From: Mrakia gelida
Lineage: Eukaryota > Basidiomycota > Tremellomycetes > Cystofilobasidiales > Mrakiaceae
Assembly: GCA_024345305.1 (NCBI GenBank)
Contig: BRON01000018.1
Location: 558,001-622,000, forward strand
DNA length: 64,000 nucleotides
Direction: 5' to 3'
Made by a program: the position numbers and the translations under genes
The notes under the pieces: generated by a model
Seen by the model: only the letters and a program-made list of their open reading frames with translations
What the model was told of the DNA's origin: nothing
Databases searched by the model: none
Shown: piece after piece, positions 14,070-25,537 of the stretch
Layout: each line of letters opens with the position of its first letter
Position numbering within the stretch: position 1 is the first letter of the stretch

Positions 14070-14570
14070 GTTTTCGTTTCTTTGCAGAGTGACGACTCTT
14101 CATCGGAAAACTACCACACCGCCGACGAGGAGGATATGATGGTCTCTGCTGAGGTTCGAAATACGAGATGCTGGCTGGAGAGGACGACGAGCTGAGTGGG
14201 GATGAATTGTGAGTCTTGATCTTTCACTCTCTCTCTTTCAAGGACTCGATGACTTGAGAAAATTGACGTTCTTCGTCTTCTTCTTCTTCTCCGCCAGGAC
14301 TGGACTGGAAACTGGAACGAAGGACCTCGCCGTCTGAGACGCGACGACTCGTCTCGACGCTTCAAGTTCAGCGTGGGAGGGTTGCTCGGTATGGGTTCAT
14401 CTTTTGATTCAGTTACGGTTTGCTTCTCGATTGACATGACTGAACGACTTCTTTGACCTTGGATCCATTGTCTCGCGAGCGCTCGACGACGATTAGGTGG
14501 CTGTAGTTTGAGCGGGGCGCGTTGCCTTCGCGAGCACTCCAAAATCTTGCAGCTGTTTCAGTCTGCTGGA
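14070..14570 (+). pseudogene. Duplicated 3' end of the CaM kinase gene
   Basis: This copies the last two exons, the last intron and part of the 3' UTR of the kinase gene at 8665-8920, in inverted orientation. The first copied exon begins after a CAG at 14085-14087 with the same SDDSSSENYHTADEED codons. The last exon starts at 14298 and reads TGLETGTKDLAV then TGA. Inside the first copied exon about 8 nt are missing relative to the kinase (after AEV), which shifts the frame to an early stop. No kinase domain precedes it. It cannot make a kinase and looks like debris from a segmental duplication. Confidence 0.85.
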
Positions 14571-14748
14571 GGAGTTCTCGACGGACGTATTTGGAAGGGG
14601 AGGGGGAGAAGGGAGTCGGAGCTCGGAGGATTGTGTACAGCAGCTCTCTCCCTCCTCTTCCTCTACTCCTGACGTCCATCCGTCCAAATGAACGTCGACG
14701 CCTTCCTTCTCGCTTTTAACCACCACCAGTCCCACTCGTGTCCTCAAG

Positions 14749-17035
14749 ATGTCCTCATTTCCTCTCCTCTCATCGACGAAGGAGGCTGAGGAGTACGACC
14801 TTCTTCCCGACTCCTCTTCGTCCTCGTCCTCGTCTCGCTCGCGTCGTCGTTCGTCAGGACCTGGGTCTCGGACCTCATGGATACCTACCGTGCGCACGGA
14901 ACTGGGAGGATCCGTCGCTTTCGCTGCCATCCTTGTCGCCGGAGTCGTGCTAGGTCAGATTTTGTAAGCTCAACCTTGCTCGCCTTTGATTCGCATCAGT
15001 CGCTCGTTCCGTTCCCCTCGCCTCGAACTCGCTTCCTCGAAGCTTCACGCTTTTCTGAATGCTCACCACTGACGCGTATATACCTTTGTTCCCTTCTCGC
15101 AGTATCTCCACCTTTACCCCTTCACCGTCAACGTCCTCCCAGCCCTCCCCTCCTCCTCCCAGCCCCTTCACTCTCCCCGGCTTCATCATCAACCGACCTA
15201 TCCTCCCTCCGGACGCCGACGTCGATAAACCCTGGGAATGGTACGATAAGGTCAGATGGAAGCCGATCCCTTCCCTCAAGAAGATCGCGTCTGGAGAAGG
15301 AAAGTTGTGGAGGAGGGATGGAGATGGATCGGAGGGAGAGGACATCGAGGGCGAGGACATTGAGGGCGAGAAAGAAGAGCTCCCGTCGCTGCTCGAAGAG
15401 CTCAAGATCGCTCACGAGAGTGGAAGGATTCCCGAGAGCTGGAACGATTGGGGAGTCAACAAAACGTACGTTCTGGTGAATAAGGGCTCGTTATTAAGAG
15501 ATGTTCGCTGACCACATCGCTCGTCGCGTCGTTCTCTTCCAACAGCATCCTCGGGATCGGAGATTCGCTCATGCGTAACAACATGCTCTTCTTCACGAAG
15601 CACATCGCTACAGACATTGGGAGACCCGCTGTTTCTTTCCTCGACGAGCTAGGTTCCCAGTGGAATGGGGGGCAAGGGCAAATGCAAGGAGTTGTGTACG
15701 AGCCCGTCGTCGACCTCAAGATGTGAGTTTATCTCTCCCTTCCTCGTCAGAAGATGAAAACTGCGAAGCTAACGCGTTTTTGCAATTTTTACTGTCTCAG
15801 GGTGAACTTCTTCCATCAGGGAATGATCGAGTCTCCCGTGGTTCGTCCGCCGATTCTTCGCTTTGGTGTTCGCGCGACGCGTCGTCTTTCTGACGGACAT
15901 GTCTCCCTTTATTCTTCTCCCCTTGCAGCCGGGGTTCTTCGACAACCAGAGTCTTCCTCAAAACTTCGAGGAGAAACTCTCCAAAGTCTTTCTCCCCGCT
16001 CTTCACCATCCTCACGCACTCAACGGACGAGTCCCCGATCTCATCATCTTCGAGAGGTTCGTTCGTCTCGCTTTCGCCGGCTTTTCTCTTTGCTCATCTC
16101 TCCTTCTTTCTTCTTCCTATCCAGTCTCTCCTGGGACCTCGTTCTCCTCGCTAGGCTCTCCCGAACCGGTGGAGATCAGAGACTCGATGGACGACCGATG
16201 GACGACATCGAGATGGACTTCCTCCGGGGACGGATCATCGAGGTTCTCGGACTGCTACGACGGTCGTTCCCTACCACGAAGGCGAGTCCATACTGCTCTC
16301 TTACACCTATAGACTGCTTCTCATTGACTTCTACTCCCCGTCGACAGATCATCCTCCAAACACCTCACCTCGGAGGCGTTCCAGCCTTTCACGTCTTTTC
16401 TCCGATCAGGAACTTTCAACAGGTTGGTCGCTCTTCTCCCTCTCCTCTCGACAAGCCTCGGCTGATCTTCGACTTCTGGCTTCGTCTCTTCGTCTCTTCA
16501 GGCTCAAATCATGTCCTCCGTCTCTCTCGAAACGGGAATTGAGCTCTTCGACTGGGGGAGGATCGTCTCCTCCTTGGGCGAAGAGCTGCTCGACGGACTT
16601 CACTTCCGATCTGGAGTCGCATCGTGGATCTGGGTAAGAGTATATTCATCATAATTCCGCTCTCCGTCCTTTCGTATCGCTGAAACTCTCCTTCTCTTGC
16701 TCGTTCTTCCCCGCTGCAGGGCGAGATGGTTCGTCGACGCGTTTTTCTTTTCTCGCCCTCTCTCCTTTTGAGCTTCCCCGTTTCGCGCTTCTCACTCACA
16801 CACCCCATCGTCTTACTCCACTCCTCAGGTTCTCTATCACCTCCGCGAAGCGTCTCTTACCAAAGTCTCACCTCCGCCGCCGGCTCCCAAACTTCCCTCC
16901 TCTCGCTTCACCCAACGGGACGTTCTCGACTCGTACTCTCAACCGAAACAGGACTTCAAGAGGCCACCACGTCGTCGAGGGTCAGCGGAAGATTCGGAGG
17001 GCTTGGAAGGCGCGATGAGGTTGTTGCTGAAGTAG
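14749..17035 (+). CDS. Membrane-anchored PC-esterase/SGNH-type acyl-esterase, copy C
   Basis: Ten exons (14749-14963, 15103-15465, 15546-15722, 15801-15840, 15929-16056, 16125-16281, 16348-16422, 16502-16633, 16720-16728, 16829-17035) give 500 residues, the same length as copy A. Six of the ten exon lengths match exactly. The layout is the same: short tail (STKEAEEYDLLPD), one transmembrane segment, Pro/Ser linker, LGIGDSLMRNN with the nucleophile Ser, and LLDGLHF with the Asp/His pair. The intron after exon 6 has a GC donor (AAG|GCGAGT). The last intron is 100 nt, so here the 9-nt Gly-Glu-Met microexon must be spliced to both sides to keep frame. It stands downstream of the kinase fragment, as copy B stands downstream of the kinase. 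Confidence 0.87.
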
Positions 17036-17452
17036 GAGGAGGAGGAGTCGCGTTGAGACGGGACGAGAGTCCAGACGACCCACGCGTCGAAGTGTTGTCT
17101 CTCTCCCTCTCTGTTTTCATTTCTTTGGTTTATCTGGATTTCCCTCGCACTGCTAGCTTACTTACACTCTCGCTCAATTAATCTATGGAACCTGCTTCGA
17201 ACTTCCGCGCGCAGATCTTCGACGAGCTCACGAAAGCGACATCGACTTGCTCGCTTGCTTGCTCGTCTTGGTTCTCTCTCTCTCTCTCGTCCCCACCCAA
17301 ACCCATCAGTATCGAGGTTTGAGAAAAAGAACATCAGAGCAAATCACACGAGCACAAAGAACAAAACAACGAAAGAAGAACGAAAACGAAAACGAAACTC
17401 GACGCGTCTCCTCCCTCCTCCCCTCCCCCCCCCCACCATCTCCGCTCGTTCC
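17036..17452. other. Convergent spacer, simple-sequence tracts
   Basis: Between the 3' ends of esterase C and the TPX2-like gene. It holds a (CT)-rich run near 17275-17290 and a run of C residues near 17425. No gene was seen. Confidence 0.5.
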
Positions 17453-20155
17453 TTAGTTCCTCCTATACATCGCCGGAACAGGGTTCGCTTTGATGACCGT
17501 AGCTTTCCTCTCCTCGATGATCTTCAGTCTCTCCCTCTCCTGTCGAATCCAAACGCAAAACGAGAAACGCGTCAGTTCGGTCGTCCGTTCGTTCCCTCGT
17601 TCGCTCGTCTCTCTCCTTCCTCTTCATCTCCTCGCTCCGTTCCCACCCGCCCTCTCCACCACCCACCCCAAAACCAAGAAGCACGCGAGAAGAAACGCGA
17701 ACTAACCATCCTCTCCCCCTCCTCCCTCCTCCTAACCACCTCCATCCTCACCTCCTTCAACCTCTGCTCCTCCTCCCACCTCCCCCGTTCAACCATCCGT
17801 CTCTCCAACCCTCCAAACAATCCTCCCCTCTGTCCCTCCCTCTCCTTTTGTTCCGCTTCTTCGAGGAGTTTCGCAACCTTGAGCGCCTCGGTCCTTGCTA
17901 GTCGCTGAGCAGCTCGTTTGGCCTCGAGAGCGTGAGAGTGAGAGAAGGAGGGAATGAAGCCTGGTTCGTGTGGGAGCGGGGTGGGTTGAGGGAGGAGGAC
18001 GGGGCGGGAGACGGTGGTGTGGAGGTTAAACGGTTTGGGGAGGGTTGTGGTGGTGGAGGTGGAGAGGGAGGAGGAGATGGAGAGACGACGGGAGGTGGTT
18101 GAGGAAGCGAGGGGAGGGTTGGTTCGCGAGGAGGGAGGTTTGGATGGGTTGGAGACTGTTCGTGTTGATTTGCCCTTGTCCTTGGAGGGAATGGCGATTG
18201 GAGGACCGAGGGGAACGACTGGTGGGAGGTTGGAGGATCGGATGGCGGTTTGTTGGAGGGGTCGTCGAACGACGGTGGCGGAAGAGGAATGGGGACGGGA
18301 GGAGGGTGGGAACGCGGAGGGTTTGGGAGCGTGAGCGGTGGGTCTAGGACGAGGGGGAGTGGGAGGATGGATGATTGAGGTTGGTGGTGTCGGGAGAGAG
18401 GAGCTGAGGAGAGAGGGAGAGACGAGAAAGGTCAGGACGAGGCGAGAGCGAGCAGTTGAACGCGAAGAACTCACGTTGAGGGCTCAGCTGCCTTTGTGAA
18501 CGATCCGGGAACATGATCTTCGGCATGTTCCGACTCGACTTCGACTGGTTCAGAAGGAGCGACGGAAGCAGCGGGCTGATGAAAAGAACGGCGAGAGTCA
18601 GTTCCGTCGCGTCTCGAGAATGAAGCAAAAAGAGAGGAGTGAACCACTCACCTTCTTCGCCTGCTGAGCGCCCATGATGTACCTCGTGAAGAAATCCCTA
18701 ACGCTACTGACGGGAGTCGAGGGAAGAGCGACCGTTGAGCTCGATGAAGCCTCGGCGTTGGTGGTAGACGACGGGAGGGAGGACGAGGGGATGAGCGAGC
18801 TCAGAGCGGCGAGAGGAAGCGTCTTCGGCGAGATAGGAGACTTGTGACGTCGAGATGGTTTCTGGAAGAGGGAAAGACGAACGCAGAGTGAGCTCACGAG
18901 CTCGTGGAAGGAGGAAAACTGGAGCTCGGGAGCGGAGACTCACCTCAACTCGTCCAGCCATCGTCGCACCCTCTCTCTTCTTCTCGACCCTGGGCTTTAC
19001 GGCTCTCGGTGGCGAAGCAGGTGGGCTATCCGCTAGGTCGGTAAGTCCAACAGGTCCGACGTACGAGTCGCGCTTCCTCCTCTCGTAGAAGTCGTCCTTG
19101 GCAGGTTGACGAGCGAGGTGGGAGTAGGAGGTTGTAGAGGAGGATGAGGAAGTGCTTCGATTGAGGGAGTTGGAGCTTGTGGATTTCATGAGGGAGTTGG
19201 TGACCACGGTGGAGTGGGAGAAGGAGTTATGAGGTTGACGGGTGGGAGGAGCTGGGCGGTGGGAGAGGTCGAAGGAAAGAGGGAGGGCGGCGTGGGTGGT
19301 GGTGGTCCTTGAGGACGAGGAGGAGGGATAGTTTTGGGATCGAGATGCAGAGGACGTGGCGGACGAGGGTTTGCTGATGTGGAGATGGTCTGAAGAAGAA
19401 GTGGTGGTGGTCCTCGAACGAGAAGAGGAAGGATCCCTGTCGCTGGTTGAGCTCTCCTCCGGCCTCCTCCCTTCCTTCGCTTGAACCTCACGATCCCCCC
19501 TCTCCGCCTCCAACCCTGAGACCGGCTCCGCATCCATCTGACTCCTCCATCGAAGCACATCCGACGTAGCAGCGGTGTCTATCTCCTCCTCGACGACGAT
19601 GGGAGGGGAAGGAGGTTGACGAGAGGAGGAGGAGGAAGCGAAGGGCTGGTTGTTGATGGTTCGAGAAGAGGACGAGTGACGGTTGGAGGAAGAGGACGAG
19701 GGTTCCCTCGAGCGACGGGATGGTTCGGATGCATGCTTCGGAGGTTGTAGAGATGCTGATGGTTCTGGTGAAGGAGTAGGGAGTTGATCTGAAGTGTTTG
19801 TTGATTGACGTTCCCTCGTTGACGTTCGACTCCTCTTCCCTTCCCTCCCTTCCAACTCATCCAGATCCCTCGCTCTCCCCTTCCCCTTCCCTTCAGCGAC
19901 GGGTGAAGACGCTCTCTTCATAGTTCCATCCACGTCGGCTCTCCTTTCGTTCAAAACAGGCTCGTGAAAGAAGTTTCCCTTGAGTTGACCTGTTCCGGTC
20001 CATTGAGCTCCTCCGTCCTCTCGAGCGAGAAGGCACTCATCCAGGTTCGTGGACGCTGCTGCTGCGACGAGGTCCGAGAGTTGGAGGGTAGTGTCTCCAA
20101 AGTCTTCATCCCATGCGTCGAGGGATTGTTTAGGGGGTGGATGGAAGGAGGGCAT
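17453..20155 (-). CDS. TPX2-like C-terminal domain protein, Ser-rich
   Basis: Five exons (18944-20155, 18652-18861, 18475-18575, 17707-18403, 17453-17539) give 768 residues. The start MPSFHPPPKQSLDAWDEDFGD is chosen over an upstream Met because the latter lacks conserved-looking sequence. The N-terminal 400 residues are Ser/Arg/Thr-rich and disordered, with many SSSS and RSR runs. The C-terminal 110 residues form a long charged helix: HEPGFIPSFSHSHALEAKRA, then KLLEEAEQKERE, then KANPVPAMYRRN. The order 'PF.L...RA..R' followed by 'FKA.P.P..Y' is typical of the TPX2 C-terminal domain of spindle and microtubule proteins. Membership is an inference from that pattern. It is head-to-head with the coiled-coil gene at 20265. 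Confidence 0.65.
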
Positions 20156-20264
20156 CGCAAGTAAGAAGAAGGAGGGAAGGTGTTGGGTTGAGGTCAACGA
20201 AAATCAAGCGCGAAAGGAGAGGTCATTCGTTCGTTTCGTTCGCAACCACAACAGTGGATTTTGG
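20156..20264. promoter_or_regulatory. Short bidirectional promoter region
   Basis: Only 109 bases separate the start codons of the TPX2-like gene and the coiled-coil gene, so both must share this promoter. No specific factor site was recognised. Confidence 0.4.
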
Positions 20265-21741
20265 ATGTCTACACCGTCAGCTCCCGATAGCCCGTGGACC
20301 TCAAGACTCAAGACGTCCAAGGAGGAGGTTCTTCGCGAGAGGATTCTATCGGCGAAGAAGGAGGAGCAGCTCGAGCTCACATCAAGAGGTCAGTCTGTCC
20401 GTCCTTCCTCTTCCGCTGCTCTCGTATGTCGCTCCTGTCGTCTTCTCGAGAGGCTTCGAGCGAGCATGATGGTCTCGGGTCTTACATTCGAGCTCAAAGG
20501 TCTCCAGAGCCCCGAATCTCTTGCTGGAGGGAAGCCAGGACGTCACCTCGAGCTCAACCCTCCCTCCCTTCCTTCCTCTCCTCCAAGCTGACCTCCCTCT
20601 GTCCTTCATCCTCTTTCCAGTTCACCAACTTAGCTCTTTCCTCATCCCGTCCCTCCAATATCACTCCTCGCCAAATCTCGACTCCCTCGTCTCCCTTCAT
20701 CGAGCTCTGGATCTCTATCCGTCAGACGTCTCGAGCTCAGCGTTCGTCCATCTCCGTTCTCGCTCGCCTGTTCCAGTCCTGCTTCTCCAGCTGACCTCGT
20801 CTCTCCCTCTTTCGACACGTCAGCATCCTCACTCGTCTCGACCACCTCTCCACCGAATCCTCTTCCCTCGAAATCGACCTCCTCAAAGCTCGTCAAGCCG
20901 TCAAGGTCCTCGCGAAGGCGCAGGTTCAGATGGATCTCCTTCAAGAAGATCTTACGAGGTTCGGCTCTCGCTTTTCAGTTCTCGGATCTGTCGTCTTGGA
21001 ATTCCCAGCCTCCTCAAAGCTGACCTCTCGACCTTTTCTCCTCGCTCGTCGCTCGCAGCCTCAACTCGACCCTCTCCCTCTCCCGCCCACCACCCACCGC
21101 CTCCTCCCACGACGCGTCCCTTAAGGATAAGAAGGCTGAGGAGTACGCTGCTACCATGGGTCGTTGCTTTATTTCCTCTTTCCATCTCTTTCACCTCATC
21201 TCTCCCTGCGAACCTTTCTCTTCGCTCGCGCTGGTCCTGACTCCTCGCCCGACGCGTCTCCTTCTTCTCTCCTTGCTCAGGTCCGCCTCCAATCCCAACT
21301 CTCGACGACCCAAGCGCCCAACATCTCTTCCCTGATCGAAAGACTCGAAGTCCTGGAGGAACTGGAGAAGAAGAACGAAGGAACAAAGAAGGAGGTGGGC
21401 AGGTTCAAGGGGTTGCCGGCTGTGAGTCGTTCGCGTTTCGTTTCGCTGTTCGTGCGAGGAGAGAGGAGGGAGATGGAAGCTGACTGGTGTTGGTGCTGGT
21501 GGGGATGATATGGCAGGACTATGATCTGGCGAGACTGCACGTTGAGGAGGAGAGGCGGAAGTTGGTGAGTTCGTTGGTTGCGCTCGCGATTTCGTCTTTC
21601 GTTTCGTTCGTTGTGTTCCTCTTCTTCTCCCCTTCGTGCTGAATGTTTTGCGGTCTGGTTTTGTTTTGGATACTTCAGAGAGAGCGTCAAGCCCTCCGAG
21701 ACGATGCGATGGCGAACGCTCTCGTATCGAAGCGAGCTTGA
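20265..21741 (+). CDS. Coiled-coil protein of unknown function
   Basis: Likely exons are 20265-20388, 20621-20720, 20824-20958, 21059-21159, an exon ending at 21421, 21517-21564 and 21679-21741. The protein starts MSTPSAPDSPWTSRLKTSKEE and is almost entirely helical, with heptad-like stretches: LDHLSTESSSLEIDLLKARQ, LIERLEVLEELEKKNEGTKK, RLHVEEERRKLRERQ. The fifth exon's acceptor is uncertain. The good CAG at 21278-21280 gives the wrong phase with the donor at 21160, while an AAG about 35 nt further on keeps frame. Size and coiled coils would suit a kinetochore, dynactin or augmin subunit, but no family signature was seen. Confidence 0.65.
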
Positions 21742-22348
21742 CGTGTTGCTTCGAGGCCTCTTTTGCCTCTTTTCGCGGGTCCATGCGGGAGATCGGTGAG
21801 CTCCTCTTTCCTCGATTTCGGTATCTTCCCGAAGCTTGAGCTGATCTTTCACCCCTCGTCTTCGTTTCTAAAGCTCGTCGACGCGTCGAACCTCCTTCCA
21901 CACTCCTCTCTCCGGGGAACCTCGGGACTCCCTCTTCGAAGGAGCCGACCCAGACTTGCTTCTGCCCAGTGCGAGGCTTCAAAGGATCACGGAAGAGCTC
22001 AGAACTACCAGGGACGCTCGTCGTTGAACGAAGCGAGTCGTCACGATTTTCGACCTTTGACGACTCGCACGACCCACTCCTTTTCGTACTTACTTATATC
22101 ATGCTGTGTTACTTCACCCGTATCCGAGTGTTCCGCTAATCGACATGCATTCGTTGGCAGCGCTCAAAGCTTTCAGATAGTGGAGTCGAGTCCGCGACGC
22201 GTCGAGCGAACACTCGAAGACTTTTGCCTCTTTTCGCGAGCTGCCCTCGCAAGGAAACGACACAAAAGTGGGTAAGGTCATCATGGAAGTAAGGGGAAAC
22301 AAGGGAAGCGGAAGGTGGAAAACGCGAGAACGGAACGCAGAACAAAGC
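21742..22348. other. Convergent spacer
   Basis: 607 bases between the 3' ends of the coiled-coil gene and the gene read leftward from 23810. GACGCGTC palindromes lie near 21882 and 22197. Short open frames occur on both strands without starts, splice sites or recognisable protein. No gene is called. Confidence 0.45.
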
Positions 22349-23810
22349 TCAGAACAACGAAAGCAACCCCTCGTCCAGCCTTTTCCTCTCCTCCTCCTTC
22401 GTCCTCCAAACCCTCAACCTCCCATGCTCAAACATAAAGCTCGCTCCCTTCCCCTCCCTCCACTCCCGCAGCACAATCTCCCTCATCTCCTTCAAAACCC
22501 TCACCACCAACTCCACATCTCTCTTCCCCTCGTCCTCCCCAAACTCCGTCAACCTCCCCATCTCCCCTCCATTGAGAGGAAACGGATCAATCCTTCTCAT
22601 CCTCCCCTTCTGGCTGTAGAACGCTACGAACAAGACAGGGATCTGAACAAAGAAAAGCTGATCCCATTGCTTCGAGGGGAGGAAGAACTTGTGTCCCGGT
22701 TTGGTTCGGATGGACATGAGGGAGGATTGAGGTGGGATGGTGGTCTTGCTGACTTGGTAGGAGAGGAGAGATGGGTAGGCGAAGGAGGTGGGGGTGTCGA
22801 CGTTGGCGTGGGTCTCGAAGAAGGAGGTGAGGTTGGGGACGGAGGGCGAGGAGGAGGAGGGGGAGGTTCGACGACTCTGCCAGACTGGAGCTTTTTGAGC
22901 GTCGACTTTGTACCTGACGAGGAAGTTGAGACCTCCGAGGGTGTAGCTGAATGCAAAAGGAAGAGGGTGAAAGTCGAGGTAGGTCTCGAGCACCCGTCAG
23001 ATCGAGCCTTCTCGCTCGTTTCCATCGTTGAATTGAGTCGCGTCGCGTCGGCAAGAAATCGAAAAGAACTCACGTCGACATCCTGTAATGGGTTCCCAAC
23101 CCTTCGCAGCCCTTAGCTGGCTTCGTCTGAACCTTCTGGAACTCATCGTTGTACCCCTTGAAGCACTCGAAGTGATCCCAGACTCCTCCCTCCTGCTTGC
23201 TGAGCAGCATCGTCCCATCTCCGGCGAACTCAGCATCGATTCTCCAGGCATTGATGGATCCACTGATAGCTCCGAAGATCTTGCGAAGGTTGCTTCGGTC
23301 GGTGACGATCTGGAGGGACGAGAAGTCGAGGGAGGGGGAGAGGAGATGGGAGACCTGGATCATGGGTTCGAGAGGCGAGTTGGGGAGTCGAAGAGCTTGT
23401 TCGTCGATGAGTTTGGGAGACGAGTCTGGGACGACGGTCATGGGAATCTGGACTGCGAGAAAGAAGGAAGATAGGTCGTATGAGGTCAGTGATAAGCGAG
23501 CGCAGAGAAGAAGGGACGGCCCGAGCTCACAGTCTGCGATGGGAGGAGCGGCTGAAGCACGACGAACATGAGTCGAATCAGAGCTGTTTGTTGTTCGGAC
23601 GGAGAAGAAGGTGGTAGACGAACCGGGAACAGAGATGACTGGTTCATCGACGTCGACCCAGGAGTAGCTGCCCACGGTCTTGATGTTGGTGATTCTTGAA
23701 GAAGACGAGGAGGAGGGGAGAGGAAGAGGAAGGTCGAGTATTTTGAGAGGTTCTCCGTCGAGTCCGAGTCTCTGATGCTCTGGGAGGACAGCGTAGTGAG
23801 GCAGAGACAT
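22349..23810 (-). CDS. Conserved-looking fungal protein of unknown function
   Basis: Three exons (23531-23810, 23074-23452, 22349-22946) give 418 residues. Start MSLPHYAVLPEHQRLGL was chosen; an upstream in-frame Met at 23967 has only UTR-like sequence after it. Recognisable blocks are VGSYSWVDVDEPVISVPGS early, GTHYRMSTYTLGGLNFLVRY in the middle and FYSQKG...PLNGGEM late. The 'SYxWxx...PxIxVPGxP' opening resembles a fungal family often labelled 'geranylgeranyl pyrophosphate synthetase' in databases. However, no aspartate-rich prenyl-transferase motif is present, so that name would be wrong for the chemistry. The acceptor for exon 3 at 22947 follows a clean pyrimidine tract and restores phase. 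The assignment is from memory of the family pattern. Confidence 0.7.
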
Positions 23811-24651
23811 GTTGAGGTGGAGGTAGATGATGATGGAAGGGTAGGAGAGTGCGATATGTGGGTGGTGGGTGGTGGCGAAAAAGAGGAAGGTCGAACGAGA
23901 GAAGACGGAGTTCACCCAATCGGCCTGTTCTCCTCTTCCCCCTGAGGGAACGACGAAACGGGGCATTCTGCGTGGAAAGTTCGAGAACAAAGTCAGGAGC
24001 GAAAGGAAGGATTTCAGAGGAGGAAAAAGGTAGCAGAAGACTTACAGGTCTGAACGAGAAGAGGAGAGAGAGAGCTCCAGTGAATACGAGAAGACTGCGA
24101 GAAACGAGATTTGCGACGCGACTCCCTTCGTTGCTCGAAAGAAGAAAAGGTCGTCAAGATCGTTCGTTAAGAGTAGACTATCGGTGAGGTGAAGGGATCG
24201 GGTGTTGTGACGTGAGGCTGGAGAGCGAAAGGAGCGAGAAGGAAAGAGGGTCAGCGTCGAGTCATTTGGAGTCGAGTTGCATCGCGAGGACGAGAAGGCG
24301 AACCAACTCAGGACGGAGTCGACCTGGAGAGTGATGACTTGAGCGTGGATGGTTGAACCTAGCGAAAGACTTCGAGCAAGCATATGGGCGAGGGGTGAAG
24401 ATCTGCAAGAAGGGTCAAGAGGAAAGGACGAGACGTCAGTTCCAGCCTCGAGACGCGACGTTCGGCGGTGCTGAAGAAGACAAACGAGGTAAGGGGTGTT
24501 CGAGAGAGGAGAACTGTCGAAAGGAGTCAAAGGAAGAGTGCGATTAAAGTCCATCTCGTCGTTGGGACGGAGGTAATAGGCGAGAGAAGGCGACTCACGG
24601 GACCATCGACGCGTCGAGAACGGTTTCGACGACCAAGGAGAGTGTCGAACG
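23811..24651. other. Spacer upstream of the 22349-23810 gene
   Basis: 841 bases. The right part is the 3' flank of the decayed MYND gene, with GACGCGTC at about 24609. Several leftward open frames are present but lack starts and conserved residues. Nothing is called. Confidence 0.4.
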
Positions 24652-25537
24652 CTACCACAAGGCCTTGAAGCAGGTATTCTTGTGTTCCTTCCACAGAAGT
24701 CGCTGGTGGTCTGAAGAGCTCAACATGTAGCGAGGAGCGTCAGCGTGAAGAGCCGAGACAAATCGAGGAGCGAGAGAACGAGAGGGCGAAGGAAGGGGGA
24801 AGACAGACCTCGACAGCAGTATCGGATAGCACGGCACTGTTGAAGAGGAACGAAGTAAATCAAAATCAAAGTCAGTCAGGATCGAGGCAGACAAAGAAAG
24901 GGCGAAAAGAAGAGAGAGAGACTCGCCTTTGCACACATCGACATCTCCCCTCCGACCTCCCCTTGCACGCACTTGGTGACCACCTCCTCGTATCCCACAG
25001 CCTCGCACCTCCACCAAATGACCTCGTAGATACCTACATGTCGTCGAGGCTCGTCTCTGCGAAGCCGGAAGGAACCTAAGTCGAGGAGTTGTTCGATGTC
25101 GGATCGCGCAACGGCGCCGACGGGATCGAACCGAGGGTCCGCCTCCGTGAAGAGCTGAGAGAACGAGGGACGATACGCTCTCAGGGGAGAAAGCACATCC
25201 TCCGAGATTGCGAGTCGGACTGGGGTTGATTGGAGGTGCTGCTGATGGACGAGGTATGCCTCAGAGGAGAGCACAACGGCAGTGAGCGAGCTCGCGACCG
25301 TCAGTAGGGCGTTCTGTTGTTTGCCGACCTGGGGGGACTGGAGGGAAGACGCCCGGTCAGTTCAAGCACAGGAGGAGCTATGCCGCCACCGAAAGGAAGA
25401 CGTACACGGGCAAGGGCGTGTTTGAACAGGTCCGTCAACCTCGAGAGCTGGATCGGGAGGGAAGCCGCGAGGTTCTCACGAACGCGTCCTTCCCCCATCT
25501 CGAAGGTTGACCTCTCTTCCTTCTCCTCCTCTTCTAG
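24652..25537 (-). pseudogene. 5'-truncated MYND-finger protein copy
   Basis: Exons 24652-24710, 24809-24836, 24927-25328 and 25406 to about 25537 line up with exons 6, 5, 4 and 3 of the intact gene at 28777-30088. The two last exons have identical lengths (59 and 28 nt). The MYND end is clear: KCVQGE...MCAK, CRAIRYCCR, DHQRLLWKEHKNTC. The intron after MCAK has a GC donor (AAG|GCGAGT). Exons 1 and 2 of the intact gene, including its ATG, are absent. Upstream sequence runs straight into the N-terminus of the divergent F-box copy. The promoter seems to be lost, so it is scored as a pseudogene although the remaining frame is open. Confidence 0.72.

Noticed and set aside
15660..16542. Several overlapping open frames on both strands across esterase copy C
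   Set aside because: They cross clear introns of the esterase gene, and their residues are the Ser/Arg/Leu-rich translation expected of off-frame GC-rich coding sequence.
17401..17440. Run of C and CCT tracts as a telomere-like or CRISPR-like repeat
   Set aside because: It is short, irregular simple sequence; no spaced direct repeats were seen anywhere in the window.
20958..21386. Long minus-strand open frame opposite the coiled-coil gene
   Set aside because: It is Arg/Glu/Gly-rich without motifs, spans the plus-strand introns and lacks splice signals of its own.
22947..23073. Non-canonical splice junction at ...CTCGAG|ACCTACC in the 22349-23810 gene
   Set aside because: A better acceptor (pyrimidine tract then CAG at 22947) a little downstream restores phase with normal GT-AG borders.
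23811..23967. Upstream start MPRFVVPSGG for the 22349-23810 protein
   Set aside because: It would add about 50 residues of UTR-like sequence before the conserved-looking MSLPHYAVL start.
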